This document shows, piece after piece, positions 24,592 through 34,723 of a DNA stretch of 64,000 bases (the first letter of the stretch is position 1; each line of letters starts with the position of its first letter). A program made the position numbers and the translations under genes. This DNA comes from Orobanche coerulescens. Its lineage: Eukaryota; Streptophyta; Magnoliopsida; Lamiales; Orobanchaceae. The DNA is taken from NCBI GenBank assembly GCA_033398695.1, contig CM065801.1, forward strand, positions 108,307,170 through 108,371,169. The letters run 5' to 3'. Below the pieces are notes generated by a model. It had not been told where the DNA came from. It was given only the letters and a program-made list of their open reading frames with translations, and did not search any database.

Positions 24592-25105
24592 ATGTCAAGC
24601 CTCGGCGGACGTGGACGTGATGATGGAAATGGAAGCGGCAAGGTGGTTCGCACGACCACGATCCATGCTACGGTGAAGGAGTATCTAGATCAATCGATAT
24701 CCTATGAAATCTCCTCGGTGGTCGAGCCCACGAGCGAAGCCAAGAGACCGAGGATATCCGGAAGTTTTGGGCGGTGAAGAGTCTAAGGCTCCCAAACCCC
24801 CACGTCGTTCGAACGCGTCGTCTTCGCGATCGGGAGTGAGCGCTTGGAATCCCAAGCCAGCATCGGTGACTCTCGGTAAGAAGGGAGGGTGCTTCAACTG
24901 CAATCGTCAGGGACATGTTCGTGCAAATTGTCCCTTTCCACTCTTGACTTGTTACCGGTGCGGGTGTGAAGGTCATCGGGAGAAGCATTGTGAGATAATT
25001 TCCGAACTGGCAAAGAATGCTACCCTATTGGCGAACAGAGCAAGTGACTGGAGAATGTCCCGAAACCCTATGTCTCCTTTTGAAGAACCTAACATGGGAG
25101 GATGA
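24592..25105 (+). pseudogene. Element B gag remnant with two zinc knuckles
   Basis: Begins MSSLGGRGRDDGNGSGKV, the glycine/arginine-rich opening typical of Tekay-type gag, then shifts frame near 24765. It continues through a basic proline/serine linker into two CCHC knuckles, CFNCNRQGHVRANC and CYRCGCEGHREKHC (about 24891-24990), and ends at 25105. The central capsid (Retrotrans_gag) domain is missing, so the product would be an N-terminal fragment plus a nucleocapsid-like RNA-binding module. Gag packages element RNA. No pol follows before the 3' LTR at 25807. The knuckle cysteines and histidines are all present, unlike in C. Confidence 0.7.
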
Positions 25106-25806
25106 ATATTTTGTAATATGCCCTAATCGTTGTTGTTTTGGACAATCGTGACTTTGATCGTTCTTCATTTCATTGCTCTATGTTACCAACTCTTGTTGTT
25201 CTAAGTTCGGGATCGAAATGTTTTCTTAGTATGGGGAAATGTACTACCCGTACTCTTCATAGTATTTTCAGTGTTGGGTGACTTTCATTCCTGGTACTTC
25301 AACTATTACCCTCTCTATAATTTATTTTTTTAACTACCCTGTTGTACTTAGCCTACCGTTCTCCGAACGAATTTCAGAACCGTGTTGTTAGACTCGTGAA
25401 TTATTGTGGTCTTTCCACATCGAGCTTGATTCTTGCGAAATTTTGTTGAAGCTAATATTCCTCGCGTGCAATTAACATTTCCGGATGTATTATGAACTTG
25501 GATGCGGTTGGTTGAGCTCGAAACATGATTTTCAGGACGTCTGAACTATTTTGTGATTTTCTTCACTCTGGGAGCTTTGGTATCCAAATTCATACTCCTC
25601 CACCTCAACTTATCGTGTTCCCATACAGTTTTATCGTCTCGACTCACGTATCAGATGCTTGCTAGGTCAGTTCATCGTATTTCTGGAACCTTGCATTCGC
25701 GCTTTGATCGTGATGATTTGGGGCTGAGCCAGTAGTTATTTCCTTTATTGTTCCGCCGCTCTCTATTTCAAGTTTCGGGACGAAACTTGTTTTAAGGAGG
25801 GTAGAA
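25106..25806 (+). other. Element B 3' internal region and PPT
   Basis: Non-coding remnant where pol should lie. It ends in tttcgggacgaaacttg and a purine-rich tract (aaggagggtagaa, about 25794-25806) that serves as the PPT before the 3' LTR. The same block precedes the C LTR, and similar ones precede A and G. Confidence 0.65.
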
Positions 25807-28800
25807 TGTAATATCCGCGTTTTCTATTTTTAATAATTTCTATTTTCAGTGTATATTCGTTTCGGATAACTCGCTTGGCACTGTTTTGGAATTCTGAACC
25901 TATTTTGTTCTTGGAGTTTCTCCGCTTAGACGGGTCTCGATGATGCTTTTACGTAATTTCATCTTGTGGTATATTTTGTCTCATGCGTATTCGATTCTCC
26001 TTAAACTCGTTCGATTCCGTCACTTTCTTACTTCCATGAGTTAGTATGCTTGATTAGAGCATGTTGTGAGTTTCGGATGGTTAATCCGACGTTGTGTCGT
26101 GATTTTCGGATGTTTGGGCCGTTTTTGTAATTTCCTAGAAATTTAGGGAATTTGTTCCTTGTTCAACTTTGGTTGTGTACCTCGATCGTTTTGGGGTTCC
26201 GTACTTCCATTTCGTGTTATTGTTGCCCAAATATCGATTCCTATTGCTTTTATTCTCTTTAGGATCTTTTTCGTCATTTTGGGACCCGAGGGGTGTGAGC
26301 CGCGGCACAAGGATTGTGCGCCGCGGCACACATACTACCCGATTGTTGGCCGAGCGGTATGCCGTGTGCCGCGGCACAAGGATTGTGCGCCGCGGCACTG
26401 GCCGATTCGGTGCGCGGCACACTTGTCGGCCGCGGCACACCCGTGTGGCACTGCCGGCTAAAACCTCTGTGCCGCGTGCCCGGCACGGTCAAGCAGATGC
26501 CGCGGCACATGCCGAGTCGAGCCGCGGCACACTCCGAATGAGCCGCGGCAACGAGCGGTCACCACCACCGGGCGCAATTTTGCCCTGTGCCGCGGCATGA
26601 TTAGTGAGCCGCGGCACACAATGCGGTCAGCGCTATAATTGTGTGTTTTCAGCGAGATTCGCTCATTTCCTCCTTTTCTCCAACCGTGCGCGAGAGAGAG
26701 AGGGTTGAGAGGGGGATTTCTTCTCCATCTACCCTATTGATTGTGTGTTTTTCTTCATCTTCCTTCGATCGTGTAGCTCGGATTGTGGATCTAGCACGTG
26801 TTCTTCGGATTATAGGGCTTGAATCTTCAAGAGGTAAGAACCCCTTTAACCCTAGTATGATTTTTGGGGAGGGTTTGGTGGTGATCTTGTGTTTTAATCC
26901 GAATTAACCGATGTTGTTGTTAGATTTTGATAGTGCTCTCGTGACCCTTGGTTTTCTTGTTTATGGTTAGGATGAAATTCCGTTAATTCACCGTTAACCG
27001 ATTTCAATTCCCTACGCACTCTTGGTGTTCGATAAATTGTCCCAACGGGTAGAACTAGGAGTAATTTCTTCGTATTCATGATCTTGAGATTGATTGTATA
27101 TCATTATTGTGTTAGGGTCGGATTTGAGAGGATTGTTTGGACCGAAACCTATTCCTTCGTCGTCTCCTTCGCGTCGTATTACCAAGGCAAGTACCTCGAT
27201 ATACGAATTGTAACTGCGTGAGATCATTGTTGTCGAAGTGTATGAGTTTATGTGGATGTATATATACGTATGTGTATATATATATATGTGTTTATATATA
27301 GTTACATGTTAAATATATGTATGTATATACGTATATTGATATATATGTTTATGTCGGTGATCGACGAGTGTTGAATTCTAACATTAATTGACGTACTCAA
27401 CTTGGATTGATGGACGAACTATAGTTACTCATATAATATAGTAAGGATATATATATATATCTATATATATAAATGTGTATATATTCGGTTGAGTCGCAAC
27501 ATAGAGATATATGTGCGGTGTTGATTGAGTTTGATTGATAACGTGCGTGTTATTGTTTATTTGTGTGGATGTGGACTGGCGCAGAAATTGTGTGACTTGA
27601 TGTACCGAGTTGAAAATTGTTGTGACGTTTGTCCGTGTGCTTGATGTTTGAACAATGTGGATACTTGTTGTGAGAAACGTCATATCCGGGAACCTCTGAG
27701 GGCGGGACGGTGTACTCCGGCCTGGTGTACGCTGCAATGTGTGGCTCCATATGGGTGGTGAACGCCGGTGTTACATAATGCGTGTGTCAAGGGGCGGCTC
27801 TTGCGGGAGTGATCGCCGGCGCAGTGACATGTTCAAGGAGCGGCCGACATAGTGGAGTGAACGCCGGTGCACAGGTGAGTGGAGGCGCCTGGCAGGCTTA
27901 TTGGTTACGGGTATTCGAGTGTTAGCTAAGACCCCGTTACCGAACGATGTTCGTATCTCAAATTCTTTCAACTCACTTTTTAATATTTGTCTTGATACAG
28001 ACCGCAATTCATGTTTTTGAAAGCTTGTTTCAAATTGTTTTTAAAGCGTTGGTATCAGGGTTAGTTAACCACGGAGGTTTGACGAAATCTCCGAGGGTTA
28101 ATTAATCGGGGGTCTTGAGCAGGATATGTCGAATGAGAGTTTTGTACCTTTGATTGTATTGTGGTGCTATTCTGTGTTTTGGGTCGAGGACCCTGTGGAA
28201 TGTTGAGATGATTGATTTCATGATGATGTTATTTGGAATGGGTTGAGAACCCTGTGAGATGTTGTAATGATTTCGTTTGTGACGGTGTTCTATAAATTGG
28301 GTCGAGAACCCCAAATAAGTTGAATTAGTTTTTGTGTAATCGTTTTCCATACGTTGGGTCAAGGGTCCGAGAGTTTTTGAAATTATTTCCAAAAGTATTC
28401 CCTTTCGATTTTAAAAACCCCCAGACGGCCCGAGTCAACAATAACGTTTGCAAACTACCTTATCAAAACATTTTTTTTCCTTTTTCCAAAAGGGATTTTC
28501 CTGACTCCTTGGGCTTGGTTAAAATTTTATTGATGTTATGTTTCGTAAAGAGAATATGGCTATGTGATTATCTTGCACCTTGTGTATGCGAGTGTTACTC
28601 TGTGTTGATTATGGGAATGTATGGTTTATGTTAAGGCTTCACGGCGGTTGAATTTTATGTTGTTACTGTTCGTATATCTTGTATATTATGTACTTGCACT
28701 AGCAAAATTCCGTTGCTAACCCCGAGTTTTCGGGGTGGGTGCTGTTGTGCGCTCAGTTTTGGCGGCTCGGGAGCGATCACGGGATTGGCTTGGAAGGAGA

Positions 28801-29141
28801 TGGAAGACGACGATGCTAATCACACCAGAGTCAGAGTCTTTTCTTTTGTATCATTTTGGTCGGTATTTCTTTGTCATTCGAGTATTCACCCTTGCATGGG
28901 TGTAGTTATCATTTATTAAATTGAGTTGTCATTCTTTTCTATGTTCAAGTTTATTGTGGTCATTGTAATATGAATGTCGTTAGTTTCTGAATTGGTTTAT
29001 CACCTTGTCGGTCTGTTTTCTATTTAATTTTGACCCCGGTCGGTCAATCATCGAGTAGTCTTTTGGAGTTTAGCCTGGTAGATCCTTGCGATAAGGGTCT
29101 ACGGCGTGTGACATTCCCGGTCATATTCTGGGGGTGTTACA
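25807..29141 (+). repeat. Element B 3' LTR
   Basis: Complete 3335-bp LTR, TG...CA. Array 26296-26626, presumed TATA box ctataatt (26633-26640), terminal hairpin 29078-29102, target duplication gctag after 29141. It proves that C is absent from this copy: gatgct-aatcacacc is continuous at about 28812-28825. Confidence 0.9.
26296..26626. promoter_or_regulatory. Palindrome array gccgcggcac, B 3' LTR
   Basis: About nine to ten cores, several shortened by one or two bases relative to 9486-9831 (for example gtgcgcggcac). Immediately upstream of the presumed TATA box. Confidence 0.7.
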
Positions 29142-29864
29142 GCTAGCCAGCTCGGGAGGGTCCTTAGAGGCCTCGAGTGGGATTCGTGGCTTCGTCCCGG
29201 TCCTAGGTGACGTGTGGTGCTTGATTTGTTTTATGAATGTGGCCAGCTCGGGAGGGTCCTTAGAGGCCTCGAGTGGGATTCGTGGCTTCGTCCCGGTCCT
29301 AGGCAAATTGATTGTGACTGTTTGTTTCCGAAAAAGACATGTGTGGTTTAAGTTTTTGAAATGATATTGGTGCATGTACTATGAAATGTGTAAGCGATTG
29401 GTTTGCCTTGATTACTTGTACTAGCGTAATTGATAACCCCTTTAGGGATCCGTTTTGGGAAAATTCTTGTTATGGATTTCAGGTTATGATTATCCGGACG
29501 AGCGAGCACCGGAACAGTACGAGGATGTCGGCCAGGGTCGTTGACATGTGCATTTGCGTCGTCTTATATTCTCTGTCTAATTAGATATGGTTGTTTCCTA
29601 TATTTATAAACTGATAGATTGTACTCGCGAGTACTTAGGCTTTTCAAATTCAAACTCCGTGTTGTGTTATTTTAAATTGCTATAATTTCGATTGTTACTC
29701 TTTTCGTCGGTTGTTCCGGGTGTATTTTTATATGAGGTCTATTTGATTGTGTTTCCTCACTAACCGAGATGGTTAGTCGAGGGATGTTCGATATTGTAGC
29801 CTGGTGAGTCCCATGTAGGGATTCACGGCGCTGTAATATACTCTGAATTTCTCGGGGTGTTAAA
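29142..29864 (+). repeat. Element A 5' LTR, right part
   Basis: Starts with the gctag duplication and continues the A LTR. It holds a tandem duplication of about 96 bp (29147-29242 and 29243-29303 on, core ccagctcgggagggtcc) and the terminal hairpin gtgagtccc/gggattcac (29804-29826). Confidence 0.85.
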
Positions 29865-29869
29865 GAAAA

Positions 29870-29880
29870 TGGTATCAGAG
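29870..29880 (+). other. Primer-binding site of element A
   Basis: tggtatcagag, complementary to the initiator Met tRNA 3' end, a few bases after the LTR terminus. Confidence 0.8.
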
Positions 29881-30099
29881 ATCTAGGTTTATGGATACCT
29901 AGGCTTGTTGGTTATTTGGGTCTAGTCGTGTTTGTTTTGCACATTGTCACACCGCTGCCAGCATCCCAGTACTTCCAGTGCTCGTAAGTTTTCTTATTCG
30001 TCTCTTTTGTTTCTTGCATTATATTTCCACTTTTGAATCATAGTTGCTTTTCCTCCCTTACTCATCATCGATATACTTCTGTTATCTCTCAACATCAGT

Positions 30100-31219
30100 A
30101 TGGATGCCGGAGGAAACCTTGGTCGTGGTCGTGGACGCGGCCGAGGACGTGGGGCAGCCGGTGGGGCGACCACGTCGCATTCTTGAGCCGGCGATCGGTG
30201 ACCGTCACGGTCATGCTTCTTCTCGGGAGCGCGGCCGATCTTGGTATTGCGGCCGTATGCGGCAAATGGTTAACTGGATGGCGGCTATAGCTCGGTGGTA
30301 GTCAGAACCCCGTCAGGCCCATGCTAATCGGGCGGAGCGGATCGCGGCCAGGATGTCATCAAGATGCATCCTCCTCGATTTCGGGAGCTTCGGACCCGAT
30401 CGGCTGGGAAGGGTGGATCAAGGAGATATCCAATGTCTTCACTGCTACCAACTGCCCCGAGGACCGTAAGGTCCCTATTGCTCAATACTTTCTCACGGGA
30501 GATGCTACGGATTGGTGGGAGGCCATTGGTCCCAAAGATCATGTTGCTTCATGGGCCGAATTTCAAGAATTGATGGAGACCGAATATTGTCCGTGGCCGT
30601 CGGACGAGCTCGAGTGCATGCTTTCTATGATGCTCAACCACGGGATATCCCGTATCTCGTGCCATTGTCGACTTTAACAAGGAGTTGGGTTATGTGAAGA
30701 CCCAAGTTGTCGAAGAGAGCGACAAGATTTTCCATTTTCGGGAGGATGAAGCTGTCCATTCGGGACTATATGTGCAGGCTCGTCTGTACTACCTTGAAGG
30801 ATTATCAGTCGAGCTCTTGCTTATGATATGTCGGTGACGGCTAGCGATTTGGCTCGTGAGAGCAAGAAGCGAAGTCGGTCGGAAATTTTTCTGGTCCCAA
30901 GAGTGGAGGCCAGCAGAAATCTCAGGCTGCAAATATTTCTACGGGCGGTTCGGCTCGTTTCGCTGGGAGCTTTCGGAGTGCCGCCGGAACCGTCGTCCGG
31001 GACCCCAGATGCTTTAACTGTGGCAAGCCAGGCCACGTGAACCGGGATTGTCCTCGTCCACCTTTGACTTGTCATACTTGTGGTCAGTCGGGCCACAAGG
31101 CTTCTTTTTGCGAGAAACTTAGACAGTTTCGCGGCGCCCGTTCTTCTCACCCAGCACCTATGGAGCCGAGTGTGAACCAGGGCTCATTTGTTCCGCCGCC
31201 TCCACCGAGTGCTGGCTGA
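30100..31219 (+). pseudogene. Element A gag, frameshifted
   Basis: Starts MDAGGNLGRGRGRGRGRG, then an early TGA (30184-30186). In another frame (30321-30674) the capsid domain of Ty3/Gypsy gag (Retrotrans_gag) is clear, with KVPIAQYFLTGDATDWW and SWAEFQELMETEY. The nucleocapsid part (about 31000-31110) has two CCHC knuckles, CFNCGKPGHVNRDC and CHTCGQSGHKASFC. A TGA at 31217-31219 separates gag from pol in the same frame. Gag would form the virus-like particle and bind element RNA. At least two frame changes make this copy non-functional as read. It lies directly downstream of the PBS. Confidence 0.8.
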
Positions 31220-31291
31220 GGTAGGGGTCGGGGTCAGCCCGCTAGAGGAGGAGCTTCCAGTGTCGGCTCTGCCCAGCTGCGTATCTACGAG

Positions 31292-32078
31292 ATGAGGAGG
31301 ACCGATGATCGAGCGGCTACTGTGGCGACAGGTACCGTTTATATCCATTCTCATCCTGTCGGTGTGCTTTTTGATTCGGGTGCTACGCATTCATTCATTT
31401 CTATAGAGTGTGTGCGCCGTTTGAGTCTCGACTGCTTGTCACCTTGCGAGCCTTTCATCGTTAAACTTCCTAGCGGCGATAAAATTGTCGGTGATCGAGA
31501 AGTCCGGGACTGTTCTGTGTCTATTTGTGAGAGGGCTTGGCTCTCTAATCTTATTTTCGTGAGTATCGAGAGCGAGGATTTAATTCTCGGGAATGATTGG
31601 ATCGAGCGGCATGGTGCAATCATGAACTACCGCACGAGGATCATTACCATGTTAGCCGAGGACGGCACTGAACACTCTTTCGCGGGGCGAAAGAGAAACC
31701 AGATGTTTGTTATTAACGCCCTGAAGGCGATGAAACTCCTGCGAAAGGGGTGTACTGGTTATTGGTGCTACGCCTTGAAGGCGGAGAATGGTGGAGTCGA
31801 GCTTTCGTCGATTCCAGTCGTTAGTGAGTTTCCTGATGTATTTCCTGACGAGTTGCCGGGATTGCCACCGGATCGTGAGGTTGAGTTTGTTATAGAATTA
31901 GAGCCGGGCGCGGCTCCGATTTCGAAGGCGCCGTATCGCATGGCACCTTCAGAGATGGCCGAGTTGAAGAAACAGTTGAGTGAACTCCTTGAGTCGGGGT
32001 ATGTTCGACCGAGCGCCTCGCCTTGGGGCGCACCGGTCTTGTTTGTGCGTAAGAAGGATGGTTCACTATGTTTGTGTA
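31292..32078 (+). pseudogene. Element A protease and start of reverse transcriptase
   Basis: One open frame with an aspartic protease (LFDSGATHSFIS, catalytic D-S-G intact, about 31367-31402), a second protease block (DLILGNDWIERHGA), then the linker and the start of RT ([35 protein letters not shown]). Near 32079 the YRELN motif is deleted: the frame runs from LCLCIE into a shifted frame at [12 protein letters not shown], consistent with loss of about 14 bases. The protease itself looks intact; RT is broken. Confidence 0.85.
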
Positions 32079-32664
32079 TCGAACAAGGTGACCATCAAGA
32101 ACAAGTATCCTTTGCCGAGGATTGACGACTTGTTCGATCAGTTGCAGGGAGCGGCGGTATTCTCAAAGATTGATTTGAAATCGGGGTACTATCAGCTCCG
32201 GGTGAGGGAGTCCGACGTGCCGAAAACAGCTTTTCGGACGAGATACGGACATTATGAGTTTGTAGTTATGCCTTTTGGGTTAACTAACGCGCCGGCGGTG
32301 TTCATGCAGTTGATGAACAAAGTCTTTATCGAGTATTTGGATAAGTGTGTCGTCGTCTTCATTGACGATATTCTTATTTATTCGAGGAACGAGGAAGAGC
32401 ATGCCCATCATTTGCGGGTAGTGTTAGACATTTTGAGGGCCGAGTAACTCTATGCGAAGTTCTCGAAATGTGAGTTCTGGCTGAAGGAAGTGATGTTTTT
32501 GGGTCACGTGATTTCGGTAGGAGTTCGAGTGGATCCGCAGAAGATTGAGGCGGTGTTGGATTGGACACCGCCCACAAGTGTGAAGGAGGTCCGTAGTTTT
32601 GGGTTTGGTGGCTACTACCGTAGGTTCGCCGAGGGTTTCTCAAAACTAGCTCGGCCACTTACCT
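32079..32664 (+). pseudogene. Element A reverse transcriptase core
   Basis: Shifted frame giving the RT palm: [39 protein letters not shown] and the catalytic FIDDILIYS (the YxDD-box equivalent). A TAA at 32445-32447 interrupts it. The thumb and connection region follows ([33 protein letters not shown]) with further damage to about 32664. RT would copy the RNA genome to cDNA. As read it is inactive because of the missing YRELN motif and the stop. Confidence 0.85.
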
Positions 32665-32739
32665 GATTACTCCAAAATCCGAGAAGTTAAATGCGGAATG
32701 ACGAGAGCGATCCGATTTTGAGGAGTCAAGAAGCGTTTG

Positions 32740-33410
32740 ACTTCACCCGGTTTTGGCGTTGCCATGTGGCGGCGAGGATTCGCCGTTTATAGCGATGCTT
32801 GGGCTGTGGTCTTGGGTGCGTATTGATGCAGCACGGCAAGACCAATGCCTATGCGTCGAGACAGTTGAGGCCGTATGAGCTTAACTACCCTACTCATGAT
32901 TTGGAGTTAGCGGCAGTCGTTTTTGCGCTCAAGATTTGGCGTCACTATCTTTTCGGCTCTGCATGTCAGATTTTTACCGATCATAAAAGTTTGAAATATA
33001 TATTTACTCAGCGGGAGTTGAATATGAGGCAGAGGAGGTGGTTAGAGCTGATTAAGGATTATGACCTCAAAATCCTTTATCATCCGGGCAAGGCGAACGT
33101 CGTGGCCGACGCCTTGAGTCGGAAACCGATTGCGTTGCGAACGCTTGAGGTCCTTACGTCTCAGTCTGAGCTTCGGAGGGCTTTGATTGAGTTTGATGTT
33201 GAGGTTTTGTTGCCTGGGGCTGTCGGGCAACTTTGTGCTTTAGAGGTTTCGTCGTCCTTGATCGATGAGATTAAGCTGAAGCAGTTAGAGGATCCGATGA
33301 TCGCTCAAATCCGAGAGAACGTTCTTAAAGGAAAGTCCCCTGGGTTTGTGATTCATGAGGATGGTGTTTTGAGATTCCAGAGTCGGCTTTGCGTGCCGAA
33401 CGACTCCTAG
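32740..33410 (+). pseudogene. Element A RNase H and linker
   Basis: After a damaged start the frame 32799-33410 encodes Gypsy RNase [59 protein letters not shown] and [14 protein letters not shown], so the last catalytic aspartates are present. The first catalytic segment (YSDAS type) is frame-shifted around 32785-32800. A TAG at 33408-33410 ends it in the same frame as the integrase. Confidence 0.85.
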
Positions 33411-34688
33411 ATGAGACAGAGTATTCTGCGCGAGGCCCATGCTACACCTTACTCCGTTCATCCTGGTTCGAGTAAGATGTACAAGGACCTAAGGAGGAAT
33501 TTCTGGTGGAATGATATGAATGAGGAGGTCGCACAGTTTGTAGCAAAATGTTTGACTTGTCAGCAGGTCAAAATTAAGCATCAGCGATCGGCTGGGTTAT
33601 TGCAGCCACTTCCCATTCCGGAATGGAAATGGGAAGATATATCGATGGATTTCATTACGAGTTTGCCGAGATAGAGATCGGGCATGAATATGGTTTGGGT
33701 GATTGTCGATCGCCTGACCAAGTCGGCACATTTTCTGGGCATCAAGGACACTTGGGGCCCGGAGAAGTTGGCCCGTATATTTATCGCACAGATTGTGAGG
33801 CTTCACGGTACTCCGAAGTCTATTGTTTCGGATCGTGATGGTCGTTTTGTATCACACTTTTGGCAAGCGGTGCATAAGGCGTTGGGTACTCGTTTGCATT
33901 TGAGTACCTCTTTTCACCCCCAGACATATGGGCAGTCGGAGCGCACTATCCAGACATTTGAGGATATGTTGCGTGCTTGTGCTCTCGATTGGAGCCATGA
34001 CTGGGAGGAGCATCTGCCATTGATCGAATTCACGTACAATAATAGTTGGCACGCGTCGATTCGGATGGCACCGTATGAGGCACTCTATGGGCGGCGATGT
34101 CGATCACCGATTTGTTGGAATGAGGCATCCGATTTAGTCGGGACCGAGCCGGATGTCGTTTTAGAGACGAGGCAGAAGATAGAATTAATTCGGGAACGGA
34201 TGTTGACGGCCCAGAGTCGACAGAAGTCATATGCCAATGTCCGTCGTCGACCTTTAGAATTAGAGGTGGGAGACCACGTTTTGCTGAAGGTGTCGCCGAC
34301 GAGAGGAGTTTTCCGTTTCGGGAAGAAGGGGAAGTTGAGTCCGAGATTTATTGGACCATTTGAGATTCTCGAGCGAGTCGGTGGGTTAGCATACCGTTTG
34401 GCGTTACCCCCGGCCTTGAGTCATGTTCATAGCGTTTTTCATGTTTCCCAGCTGAGGAAATATGTCCCGGATCCTAGTCACGTCATCGATTATGGCGAGA
34501 TTGATATTGCTGAAGATATTACTTTTGAGGAGCGTCCTTTGAAGATTTTGGAGCATCGTGAGAAACGACTGAGGCATAAGACCATCCCTTTGGTCAAAGT
34601 GCAGTGGTCGAGACACGGTGTCGAGGAGGCAACTTGGGAAACCGAGGATAGCATGCGTGCTAGGTACCCTGAGTTGTTTGTTTCTTAA
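33411..34688 (+). pseudogene. Element A integrase with chromodomain-like tail
   Basis: The zinc-binding HHCC domain (HATPYSVHPGSSKMYKDL ... CLTCQQVK) and the first catalytic aspartate region (SMDFITSLP) are followed by a TAG at 33672-33674. The same frame then continues to 34688 with DRLTKSAHF, SDRDGRF and the catalytic glutamate in GQSERTIQTFEDML, GPFEIL, and a final RHKTIPLVKVQWSRHGVEEATWE. That last block is the chromodomain-type end characteristic of Tekay/Del chromoviruses, thought to steer integration to heterochromatin. The DDE residues are present, so apart from single stops the module is well preserved. Confidence 0.88.
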
Positions 34689-34699
34689 GTTTCGGGAAG

Positions 34700-34723
34700 A
34701 AACTTATTTTTAGAGGGGTAGAA
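34700..34723 (+). other. Polypurine tract of element A
   Basis: tttttagaggggtagaa immediately before the 3' LTR; primes plus-strand DNA synthesis in LTR elements. Confidence 0.65.

Larger units (their letters stand above)
8993..29141 (+). mobile_element. Element B: Gypsy-type non-autonomous element with 3.3-kb LTRs
   Basis: Inserted in the 5' LTR of A with target duplication gctag (8988-8992 and 29142-29146). The 5' LTR is 8993-12024 plus 23203-23526 (split by C) and the 3' LTR is 25807-29141, each about 3.35 kb. The internal region (23527-25806) is only about 2.3 kb: PBS, a non-coding leader and a broken gag remnant with two zinc knuckles. No protease, RT, RNase H or integrase is present. 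It therefore resembles the gag-only or large-LTR non-autonomous classes (TR-GAG, LARD) and would need pol supplied by a related element. Confidence 0.85.
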
